64,000 bases of DNA, taken from NCBI GenBank assembly GCA_028622995.1, contig JAJQJQ010000011.1, positions 2,418,001 through 2,482,000 on the forward strand, given 5' to 3'. The position numbers and the translations under genes are program-made. This stretch comes from Panagrolaimus kolymaensis (lineage: Eukaryota; Nematoda; Chromadorea; Rhabditida; Panagrolaimidae). Shown here piece by piece: positions 1-9,466 of this stretch (the first letter of the stretch is position 1; every line of letters begins with the position of its first letter). The notes under the pieces were generated by a model that saw nothing but the letters and a program-made list of their open reading frames with translations, ran no database searches and was not told where the DNA came from.

Positions 1-2457
1 CTTTTCTTTTTTTCTTTTTATTTTTTGCGCAAGAAAACGAAGAGCATGCCCTTGTCTTATTTTTCTTTTCTTTCGATGAAACCGGATAAAAATGGCCATT
101 GCCACCAAAAAGCATCAGCAAGCAAGCAGCAAAACCTCAAGCCCTAAAAAAATTGCAGCAGCAGCAATCGATCGCTCACTGAATGCTCACAGCCGTTCGT
201 TCTTCCCATTTGGCCGTCATCGTCCTCGTCGTTTTTTTTCTTTCGTGCCGGTACTGACCGAATAACAGCGAACCAGAAGAAATAAAGCAAACGCTTCTTC
301 TACGGACACACATGGCAAAGAAAATATAGACATACGTTTGCTGCATATTTTTTTCATTCTTCTCCAATGTTTTTGTCTAAAAATGAGCCTTCTCCAAAAA
401 CATGGGACTAAAATATGTATGTATGCGTATATATGAGCTTGAAATGGAGAAAGGAACAAGGAATGAAAGAAAAGATAGAGAGTTAAGTAACAAGCGCTAT
501 TCCATAACAAAGTGTTTTTCATTATAAAAAAAAAAGACGAACACGAACGCAGACATTGCTTTTGTGGAATAAGTTGTTGCCTCAATTGGTTCTTTAATGA
601 AAATTAGAGAGGCTCCATAACTCGCGTAATAAATAGGAAATTGTGTGTAAAAATTTTTCAACTCTCTCTCTCACACTTTTATGCACATTTTTGCACCCAA
701 TTTTTTCGAGGATGATTCAAATGATTAATGAGGTTTTTTTCTTTCTTTGTAGAATAATTCAAAAAAAAAAAAGAGGAATAAAATTGTTTTAATGGGACTT
801 ATTTTGTTGCTTTTTTCAAATGAATTTTTTCTAAATTAAAAAATATAGAGATATTTCGAGATTATGAAAGTAGCCGAAAGGTTTTTTAAAAATAAAATTT
901 TTTTTAAAGAAAAACGGTAAATAAAAAATTAAAGAAGTTTCACGTTTATATAAAATAAAAATAAAATTTTTAAACTCTTAATCATTTTCTAAAATTATAT
1001 TTGATAGACATACAAACTAATTAAATCAGGGAATACTGTACGAATTTATTACAACCACTGCCATCATAATAGAAAAAAAAGGAAGAAAATTAACCTTTTT
1101 CAAAATTTTTCCTTCTTCAATTATTTTAAAAGCAATTAGTTCCTCCTCAAATTTTGTCTAAAATAATAATAAACAATTTCTTAAAAGGAATCATTCTTTA
1201 TTTTATTTTTACTTTTCCATCTGCATCTTCGTCATCTCATTTATCCACCACATTGACTTTGTATTATTATTCATCCTTTCTTTCCTTCTTTTTTCGATGA
1301 TGACCAAGTGGAAGCTAGCTGCTGCTGCTTTTGTCTAATTATCTATCGTCTGCGATAGAAAAACGAAAAATGAAACGGATCTTGAGAGAATAACAACTGT
1401 AGTGGAAAGCAAGAAGAACGACGACATCTGCATTCTTTTTTCTCCTAATCGCAACTTTATCCTTTATTTTTTATTTTCTCAAGACTCAAATTCATTTCTT
1501 GTTGTTAAAACAATTTGTGTATTTTTCAAGTGTGACTGACGACGGCTGACTGCATAATCAACAAAAAATAAAGTATGTAGATAAACTTATAAAAATATTG
1601 TAAAAAAACATGAGATATTAGTTACAAAAAAAACTCTACAACAAACATAAAACATCTTGAAAATTTACGAAAGCACAAAGCAACACAAAAAAAAAGTAAA
1701 ACATTGTTATTTTGAAAATTTTCAATGATTAAAAAAAATTTGAAGCACCTTCAACATTCGGGAAAAGCCATGGTTAATTTTTTTCTTTGTGAAGCTGTCA
1801 AATTTATAAAAACAAAGAAGCTTTTGTTTACATTATTTTTGTTTGGTGAAAAGTGGATGATGATGATCTGCTGCCACCAATCAAATTTTCACTGACGGTA
1901 AACTTTAGTCAAAGTGATGGCTATAGGGAAACTTCATGAAAATAATTTCAAATGATCAAGCAAATATTGTATGTTTTCCGATAATAAAATACAATTCAAG
2001 CATATTTTTTAATGCATATTTCTTCGATAAAATTATGTTGAACACATTTGATTGAAATTGTTTTTATTGTCACATCACAATGAAATAAAATCTTTTTTGA
2101 AATTAAAGTAACGCTAGCTTGCTTCTCTTATTCAAACACATACATACATTATTGATAAAGTTTAAAAAATTTCAACTTGGAAACTCTCTTTGACTTTTTT
2201 TTTTGTGGCAATGATACTCATTGAATATTTTTAAAAATAGTTTGACCAAATAGTTTATTCTTTTATATGTGGATAATAAATTAAATTATTATTTTATTTT
2301 TGGATTTTTTAATGCAATTTTGGGTTTTGTCTATAGAAGATATGGTAGCTTGAGCTTTGGCCTTCACGATTGACTTTAATACCTGTGTTAATTTTAATTT
2401 TTTCAAAATAAGAAAGCGTTGTTTGGTATACAGTAAAAATAACCTTTATTAAATAAT
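1..2457. other. Non-coding A+T-rich flank
   Basis: I see no gene here. The short open frames are low-complexity and lack splice-compatible neighbours. The stretch has many A and T homopolymers and a CT-rich patch near 660-680. It ends at the 5-bp target duplication of the retrotransposon. Confidence 0.6.
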
Positions 2458-2462
2458 GAAAG
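2458..2462. repeat. Target-site duplication, left copy (GAAAG)
   Basis: GAAAG directly precedes the 5' LTR and is repeated directly after the 3' LTR. Five bases fits the 4-6 bp duplications known for BEL/Pao integration. Confidence 0.85.
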
Positions 2463-2925
2463 TGTCGCGACTTCTCAATTATCGAAGTTGCGAATTCCTT
2501 TATTTTGTTTATTTTCATTTTTGCCGATCAGACATCCCTGTTGCTGATCGCAGCAGATGGTTAGCTGCATAAATATTTTTGTTATTTCTGCCTATTTTTA
2601 TGTTTGATCGACCGCTCGTTATTTTTATCTCCTTTCCCTTTTTTGTGAATCATTTTTATTATTGAAACCATTGCTCAACCAAAGATCCTGCTTGATCCAC
2701 CACGGGCATAAAAGGCCTCGCCTTCCTTCGAAAAAACACCTTTCGTTTGATTTGAGAACCGTTGTGGTCAGTTGAGCTCATTTCTCTCTCATATTTACTT
2801 TGCTATTTTATTTTGTGTTTTATTTTGTATTAATTGTATTCCCTGTATTTTATTCTGTATTATTATTTGTATTTTTAAAAGTTGGAATAAACATAATATT
2901 AAGCAACCTTCGTTTATCCCCAACA
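2463..2925 (+). repeat. 5' LTR (463 bp)
   Basis: Direct repeat of 7336-7798 with no difference that I can find. It carries a TATA-like ATAAAAGG at 2708-2715, which probably drives the element transcript. An AATAAA at 2886-2891 is the likely polyadenylation signal, used from the 3' copy. The short open frames inside are present in both LTRs and are not genes. Confidence 0.95.
2708..2715 (+). promoter_or_regulatory. LTR TATA-like box
   Basis: ATAAAAGG lies in a locally GC-richer part of the LTR (CACGGGCATAAAAGGCC). It is the best TATA candidate for the genomic transcript, and the same sequence sits at 7581-7588 in the 3' LTR. Confidence 0.5.
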
Positions 2926-2928
2926 TTT

Positions 2929-2940
2929 TGGTGCCACGAC
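2929..2940 (+). other. Primer-binding site of the retrotransposon
   Basis: TGGTGCCACGAC begins three bases after the LTR end. Starting with TGG, it is complementary to a tRNA 3' end (CCA). I have not assigned the tRNA species. Confidence 0.7.
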
Positions 2941-3007
2941 AAAAAGAAAGATTCAATTCAGCTAATTCTTTCCTTATTTTTATTCTTATTATTTTCATTA
3001 TTTCAAA

Positions 3008-6000
3008 ATGTCCGGTGGTTATCGTCAAACAATTGGACCAACTCGTGCCCGTTTAATGGGATATTTGGCAGACGTCGAAACTACTAAAGCTAAAAATGGA
3101 TATACCACATTACAAGCAGTTCAATATGAAATCGACAGAATTGAAAGAGCATTCAAGCTCTTAGATTCTTATAATGATAAATGGCTTTTATTGCTCTCAA
3201 ACATTACTGATCAAACTGCAGCGGATGCAGAAAAAGCTATTTACGATGAATTTGCAGAAAATGATACTGGATTTCTCAAAGTCATTCAAGATGCTCAAGA
3301 AGCGATCGATTATCTCCTTGCAGCAAAAAGAGATATTATTATTGCTAATGCTCCAACTCCACCCTCAACTTTACCTGCAGCTCCAGTTGTTACTCCTCCT
3401 ATTGTTCCACCACAACTTCCTTATTTTCCATATTCTGAAGATGAAATTCCAAATTTCAATGGTGATGTTTTCAAATGGACTGAATTTCATGAAATTTTCA
3501 AAGCTATTATCGATGATCAAGCATATCCACCCATAAAAAAGTTTGCGATTCTTAAAAAACATCTTACTGGTGATGCCGCCAAATCCATTGATGGTTTACC
3601 GCTAAATGAAGCCAATTATTTAGTTGCTAAAGAAATTTTAATGGAACAATTTGGAAAGTCAATGAGCGTTAAAGCTTCACTTTTCACATCATTAAAAAAT
3701 CTCAAACCCGCGAATGATGCTACGAGTTCAATGCGAGATCTCTTTCAAAAGGTAAACTGCATTTGTCGACAGCTTCTGATGGCTTATAATGAAGACATTG
3801 ATCATCCATTAGTAATCCAAACCATTGTTGGAAAATTCCCAGAAGCAACAATGTTAAGTCTTGAAAACATGAAGCCACTAAATCAATGGAAATTTAAAGA
3901 ACTAATGGATAAACTTAATACTACCATCACAAACAAAGAGGATGTTCATCGTTTATTCCTTGATGCCAATAATCATATTCCATCCATTCGTGATTCTAAT
4001 GTCTTCACTATTAAGAATCAATCAACCACTGCCACTTATATTAAACGCGAATCATTCAACAATCGCAATGGTCCTCAACCTAATACTGGTTCAACCAATA
4101 ATCCAAATCGTAATCGAAATTCAAATGGTCCTAAGAATCCTATTCCTTGTATCTTATGTGATGGAAATCACCTCAAAAACGAATGCACTCGTTATTCAAC
4201 AGGAAAAGCCCGCTCAAATCGTTTGCGTGAACTTCATCGCTGCGGCAATTGCACTTCAAAAGATCATGATTACAATCAATGCCCTTCAAAAAGAAACTGC
4301 TACCATTGTAATGGTCGCCATAATTCAATTGCATGTTTTATTCAGTATCCCGAATCAACAAACAAAAATAACGGAGTAAACAAAACTCCTTCAAAGCTTC
4401 CTCCAAAGCAAAGCTTTTATCCCAAAAGAAGTACCAATGCTGTGACTTCTACTCCTATTGCTCCTCCTGCATATTACAGTCCATCAGGGACTCCAACGAC
4501 GATAACCTATGCTTATCATACGCCTCAGACAGCACCTCAAGCTGCTCTTCAAAGACCAAATCAAGCTCCTTTCTCATTTCCTGCTGCACTTCCCAGCATT
4601 CCTCCAACTTATCTTCATGCTCAAGCAAGCATTCCTCCTCCTGCTATTAGTCAAACTGCAATGACTACAACTCCAAAGAACATCGTGAACAACGCCGTCG
4701 AAACGGTCAAACATGGAGCTTCCGACGTTGAAGCCATCCTTCTCACTGCAAAATGCAGAATCTTCAATCCTGTTGCACCTGAAAACAGCATTCTTGCTAA
4801 CGTCTTTTTTGACTCAGGTAGTCAACGTTCATTTGTTCACGACAGAATCAAGGGTTTTCTTAATCTTGAACCCATTCATCATAATCCCTCTATGCTTCAA
4901 ACTTTTGGTTCAGATGTTTCTCAACATCTTGATACTCCTACTGTGCCATTTTGTATTGCAACAACTGATGGCAATTCCATTTATGTTGAAGCACAAACGG
5001 TTCATCGCCTCATTCAACCAATTCATAGTGTTAATTTATCAAATATTGATCTTGAACATATTTCCAATGCTCAACAACTTGTTGCAGAAAAAGTTGAACC
5101 TGATATTTTAGTTGGAATCGATTATTATTGGCGATTCTTTTATAACAATGGTGCTCAACTACTTCCTTCTGGATTTTATCTCATTAATTCTCGTGTTGGA
5201 TCCATGATCTCAGGACAAGGCAAACTTGAAAACCAATCACCAATTAGTTGTTACTCTGTCATGACATCTCTTATTGGTCTCACTGAAGCTGAAAATGAAA
5301 ATGACATCACAGACGCTGAAATTCAAACAGTTTATGAACTCGACAGCTTAAAGGACATCGGAATCGAAGATGATCCTCATCATGATGAACAACTCGAAAA
5401 GGACAAATTATTAGACAAGCAAATCGAAGTTGTTGATGGACGTTACCAAGTTCCATGGTTATGGAAGGACAAATCCAAAAAACCAAACCTTTCATCGAAT
5501 TATTGGATGGCATTTAATCAACTTAAAACCATGTTGAATCGTGTTCGCAACCATCCAAATGCCAACGTACTTGTCCAAAAATTCATTGATTATTTCCAAG
5601 TTTTATTTGATTTAAGAATCATCGAAGTAGCTCCCGAAGATTGCGATGATCCTACAGTGTTCCTTCCATTCCATGTTGTGTTCAAACCTGGAAGCGAAAC
5701 AACTGATTTTCGTATCGTTTATAATGCCTCAGCAAAAACAAAAGATGGCCAATCATTGAATGAAAACCTTTATGCTGGTCCCATTCGAATTCCTGATCTC
5801 TCTGGAATCCTTCTACGCTTCCGAGAAAAACGATTTGTGGTTATTTCCGATTTAGAAAAGGCATTCCTTCAAGTTGGATTAAAGAACTGCGACAGAAACA
5901 CAACATGTTTTCTCTGGTTAAGAGACCCAAATGGCCCAGTAACAAAAGAAAATATTATTATTCTTCGTTTTACTCGAATAGCCTTTGGTGTCATCACAAG

Positions 6001-7303
6001 TCCTTATTTACTTGCCGCTGTCATTAAACACCATTTAAACAAATATAATTCACCACTTTCCATTGAAATATTACGCAGCATTTATATTGATAATGTTTTA
6101 TTTACATCCTCAACAGTTGAAGAAGCTCAAGAAAAAATTGTGGAATCGATTGCCTTATTTTCAACTGCAAAAATGAACCTTCGACAACATATTTCAAATT
6201 CACCTGAAATCAATAATTTTATTGCTGATCGTCAACCTCTTCCTAAAGGTCCACATAAAATTCTTGGTATTCCATGGGATATTCCCACTGATTGCATGAT
6301 CCTCAAATCACTCAAAGTTCCTCCTTCCATGGATGTTTGGACTAAACGTAAAATTTTGAAGATTATTGCTCAAACATTTGACCCTTTGGGATTATTATGT
6401 CCAGTAAATCTCAAAGTCAAAGTATTTTTTCAAAGCCTTTGGCTCAAAAATTACACATGGGATAAACCTCTTAAAACTGATGATGTTTCAACTTGGCATC
6501 AACTTCTTGAAGAATCATGTGGTGCCGTAGTGTCTATTCCTCGTTATTTAATGAACAACGTTAATACTGAATCTTCCATCGACCTTCATGTGTTTGCTGA
6601 TGCAAGCAAACACGCATATGGGATCGCATGCTACTTGAAGATTCAATTCGATAATACTTCTCAAACAAAATTGATTCTTGCAAAAAGTCGACTTGCACCA
6701 ACAAAAGGACTTTCAAATCCAAAATTAGAACTTTTGGGTATGTTCAATGGAGTTAAAGCTGCTCGATTTATTAGTCGCGAAATGACATATTCCATTCGAC
6801 AAACCTATTTTTGGTCAGATGCTCGTTGTGTATTATGTTGGATCAAATCAAACAAAGATCAAAAGCGCTTCATTGAAAATCGTTTGAAAGAAATCCGTTC
6901 ATTTCCTGATGCAATTTTTCGTTATGTTCCAACAGCAGTCAACCCTGCCGATTTGGCTACTAGAGGAGTTCCAGCCGCCGAAATCGAAAATCTCAAAATT
7001 TGGTGGGAAGGCCCAGAATTTTTAAAAATGAATGCACCCAATTGGCCACCAACTCCTGACCTCAGCAATGAAGTTGATCTTGAACAACCTGCATTAATTA
7101 TGGTTCAAGCCACCCAAGTCACAACTACACCAATTAAAGACTTCATTAATATGAGCAAATTTAATTCTTGGGATTCATTACTCCTCACGACTTGCTTCAT
7201 CCTCCAATATTTGCTTCTATCGGCCAAAAATTTTAATATCAAAAATTCACCGATTTTCCAAGCCGCACGGATTATTTCGGCAATAACCAAGAAAGATATT
7301 TGA
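3008..7303 (+). CDS. BEL/Pao Gag-Pol polyprotein lacking integrase
   Basis: This single ORF of 1431 aa encodes the element's structural and replication proteins. In order, it shows a Gag region of the DUF1759 type (about residues 150-300, around FNGDVFKWTEFHEIF), then a basic Asn-rich linker. Cys/His knuckles start near residue 381 (CILCDGNHLKNEC, CGNC, CYHC). A Pro/Ala-rich spacer precedes an aspartic protease with the DSG triad (FFDSGSQRSF, about 600). The reverse transcriptase has FRIVYNAS (about 901), SDLEKAFLQV, and YIDN at about 1026-1029 where YxDD is usual. The RNase H region has FADASK, KLELLG, FWSDAR and NPADLATRG. The protein ends about 100 residues later, before any H2C2 or DDE integrase motif. 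There is no internal stop or frameshift. The first ATG after the primer site is taken as the start. Confidence 0.95.
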   Translation: MSGGYRQTIGPTRARLMGYLADVETTKAKNGYTTLQAVQYEIDRIERAFKLLDSYNDKWLLLLSNITDQTAADAEKAIYDEFAENDTGFLKVIQDAQEAIDYLLAAKRDIIIANAPTPPSTLPAAPVVTPPIVPPQLPYFPYSEDEIPNFNGDVFKWTEFHEIFKAIIDDQAYPPIKKFAILKKHLTGDAAKSIDGLPLNEANYLVAKEILMEQFGKSMSVKASLFTSLKNLKPANDATSSMRDLFQKVNCICRQLLMAYNEDIDHPLVIQTIVGKFPEATMLSLENMKPLNQWKFKELMDKLNTTITNKEDVHRLFLDANNHIPSIRDSNVFTIKNQSTTATYIKRESFNNRNGPQPNTGSTNNPNRNRNSNGPKNPIPCILCDGNHLKNECTRYSTGKARSNRLRELHRCGNCTSKDHDYNQCPSKRNCYHCNGRHNSIACFIQYPESTNKNNGVNKTPSKLPPKQSFYPKRSTNAVTSTPIAPPAYYSPSGTPTTITYAYHTPQTAPQAALQRPNQAPFSFPAALPSIPPTYLHAQASIPPPAISQTAMTTTPKNIVNNAVETVKHGASDVEAILLTAKCRIFNPVAPENSILANVFFDSGSQRSFVHDRIKGFLNLEPIHHNPSMLQTFGSDVSQHLDTPTVPFCIATTDGNSIYVEAQTVHRLIQPIHSVNLSNIDLEHISNAQQLVAEKVEPDILVGIDYYWRFFYNNGAQLLPSGFYLINSRVGSMISGQGKLENQSPISCYSVMTSLIGLTEAENENDITDAEIQTVYELDSLKDIGIEDDPHHDEQLEKDKLLDKQIEVVDGRYQVPWLWKDKSKKPNLSSNYWMAFNQLKTMLNRVRNHPNANVLVQKFIDYFQVLFDLRIIEVAPEDCDDPTVFLPFHVVFKPGSETTDFRIVYNASAKTKDGQSLNENLYAGPIRIPDLSGILLRFREKRFVVISDLEKAFLQVGLKNCDRNTTCFLWLRDPNGPVTKENIIILRFTRIAFGVITSPYLLAAVIKHHLNKYNSPLSIEILRSIYIDNVLFTSSTVEEAQEKIVESIALFSTAKMNLRQHISNSPEINNFIADRQPLPKGPHKILGIPWDIPTDCMILKSLKVPPSMDVWTKRKILKIIAQTFDPLGLLCPVNLKVKVFFQSLWLKNYTWDKPLKTDDVSTWHQLLEESCGAVVSIPRYLMNNVNTESSIDLHVFADASKHAYGIACYLKIQFDNTSQTKLILAKSRLAPTKGLSNPKLELLGMFNGVKAARFISREMTYSIRQTYFWSDARCVLCWIKSNKDQKRFIENRLKEIRSFPDAIFRYVPTAVNPADLATRGVPAAEIENLKIWWEGPEFLKMNAPNWPPTPDLSNEVDLEQPALIMVQATQVTTTPIKDFINMSKFNSWDSLLLTTCFILQYLLLSAKNFNIKNSPIFQAARIISAITKKDI

Positions 7304-7335
7304 TATCCATGGATGACATTCTTCTTTGGCCGGAG

Positions 7336-7798
7336 TGTCGCGACTTCTCAATTATCGAAGTTGCGAATTCCTTTATTTTGTTTATTTTCATTTTTGCCGA
7401 TCAGACATCCCTGTTGCTGATCGCAGCAGATGGTTAGCTGCATAAATATTTTTGTTATTTCTGCCTATTTTTATGTTTGATCGACCGCTCGTTATTTTTA
7501 TCTCCTTTCCCTTTTTTGTGAATCATTTTTATTATTGAAACCATTGCTCAACCAAAGATCCTGCTTGATCCACCACGGGCATAAAAGGCCTCGCCTTCCT
7601 TCGAAAAAACACCTTTCGTTTGATTTGAGAACCGTTGTGGTCAGTTGAGCTCATTTCTCTCTCATATTTACTTTGCTATTTTATTTTGTGTTTTATTTTG
7701 TATTAATTGTATTCCCTGTATTTTATTCTGTATTATTATTTGTATTTTTAAAAGTTGGAATAAACATAATATTAAGCAACCTTCGTTTATCCCCAACA
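7336..7798 (+). repeat. 3' LTR (463 bp)
   Basis: Direct repeat of 2463-2925. The bases just upstream (7304-7335) contain no clear polypurine tract; only GGCCGGAG abuts the LTR. The AATAAA at 7759-7764 is the likely polyadenylation signal. Confidence 0.95.
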
Positions 7799-7803
7799 GA
7801 AAG
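7799..7803. repeat. Target-site duplication, right copy (GAAAG)
   Basis: Matches 2458-2462 exactly and marks the right end of the insertion. Confidence 0.85.
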
Positions 7804-9466
7804 CAAAAACTTTTCAAAAATTTTATTACCAACAAAACTTTCCTTTAATGTAATTACTTTGATATTGTTAATTTTATTTTTTATTTTTTGCTATTTTTGT
7901 TTGTCAGAGACTTTTGATACCCTAGTAATTTTTCTTTATATACTCAAAACTATCAAAAGGCCATATGACTTTTTTTATTTACGTCTGAAGGCCAAAACAA
8001 AAATTGGGGTAAAGTTTCTCTTTATTAATTATGCTTTTTTGAAAGTGTTTTTCTTAGTAAAGTTTTAGTCAAGAAAGAAAGAGCAGCTGCGGCGCGGATA
8101 AAATTATTATAAAAATTTAAACGCTAGCTTATTAGTTACGCAATTTAATATAAAGACATACGTGAGGCAAAAAGCTTTTTATTTTTATTTCAATCTTTTT
8201 TAATTAGGTTCAACATGGTTGAAATAAAAAGCGCAAGAAAAAAAATAAAACCATTAGGATTTTTTTAGAAGTCGTCGTCGATGTTTCTGAATTTTTAGTT
8301 TTTAAAAAAAGAATTCATCGTCGGCTTTTTTGTCACGTCTCATCTGTTTTTTTATTCGAAAGAGGAAGAAAATAATAAAGAAAGAGAGAGAGAGTTCATT
8401 GCTCCTCCTTTTTTAGTAGTTTTGCCAACATGAAGAAGTTCATAATATTGCAATAAAAAAAGAAGAGGAGATGAACCCAATTGAAAGTTTAGGATTCTTG
8501 AGAGAAAAAAGAATGCCCTTGAGTTAGTTAAAGGAAATCTTTCTTCCTTTTTCTTTTAATAAATCTAAAGTTTGTAAACTTTGCAGCGAAGTTTTTTTAT
8601 ATTACTAAAACTTTTAACTTTTTACATTTATCTTTTTTTGTTGTTGTTATTATTATTTTTTATTTATTCGTGGTTCTTTAGAGTTGTTATCCTGAGTCTC
8701 ATTTATTAAAGAGGAGTTTTCTAACTAACTATTTATACCATGAAAGGTCGAAATACACAAAATATAAAAAAGTCACTACTACAACCATGGGATATCCACG
8801 ACTGAAAACATTATTTAAAAGTTTTTTAATTTTTAATTATTACCTCGGCCAACGACAAAGGCATAGGAGGGACATGAACTTATTTTTATGTATTTCTAAT
8901 TGTTAAGAAAAAGTATGGTTGTATTTTGTTTAAAAATTTAATTTTGAAGTTATGTTTTTCTAAACTCGATATTTGGTTTTAAAAATTACCGTGTGCTTTT
9001 TATAAATATTAAATTCCCCAAAGAGCTAATCTTTGAAGCCTTTTTTTTAAGTTTTTATTTCACTATTAGTTTATTTACTGACAAACTTTTTGTTTTGAGT
9101 AACGCATTGAAAAAAATAATTCATAAAAACAAAGTTATTTTGGAAAATGCTATGCTTAATATTGCTGCTTCATCTTCATTTTTCTTTCCTTTTCATAAAA
9201 AGTTTATGTTGTGATTTTTGCTTTATTCCTTTACATTTTTATTAGCTTCAAATCTCTTTGGAAAAAATGTGTTTTTGTGACGCCTTTTTTTATAATCTGC
9301 CATCCATTCCGTGTTAATAAACGCGTTCGTTCATCTTCCATAAAAAAGCTTCCTCTTTGTAAAAGCTCCTTTTTCAATATTCGCTTTAAATCGTTCATAA
9401 TATTCTTCGACTCAAACTCAAGCTCTTATTTAAATTTTAGTTTATTTTTTTTGTTATCCTTAAAAA
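7804..9466. other. Intergenic, A+T-rich
   Basis: No coding exon that I can support. It is the presumptive upstream region of the GPCR gene. Open frames at about 8993-9495 are T-rich and hydrophobic only through base composition. Confidence 0.5.

Larger units (their letters stand above)
2458..7803 (+). mobile_element. BEL/Pao LTR retrotransposon, young, integrase missing
   Basis: The element has two 463-bp direct LTRs (2463-2925 and 7336-7798) that read as identical base for base. They start TGTCGCGAC and end CCCCAACA, the usual TG...CA boundaries. The 5-bp sequence GAAAG occurs immediately outside both ends (2458-2462 and 7799-7803) and is the target-site duplication. A primer-binding-site-like sequence follows the 5' LTR, and one uninterrupted ORF of 1431 codons fills the interior. 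Identical LTRs, an intact ORF and a perfect duplication indicate very recent insertion. The pol region stops after RNase H, only 32 bp before the 3' LTR, so the integrase region of BEL/Pao elements is absent. It was probably mobilised with integrase from a related copy elsewhere (inference). Confidence 0.95.

Noticed and set aside
2772..3087. Short ORFs inside the LTRs (also 7645-8068)
   Set aside because: They occur in both LTRs, consist of T-rich hydrophobic translation and coincide with LTR polyadenylation sequence.
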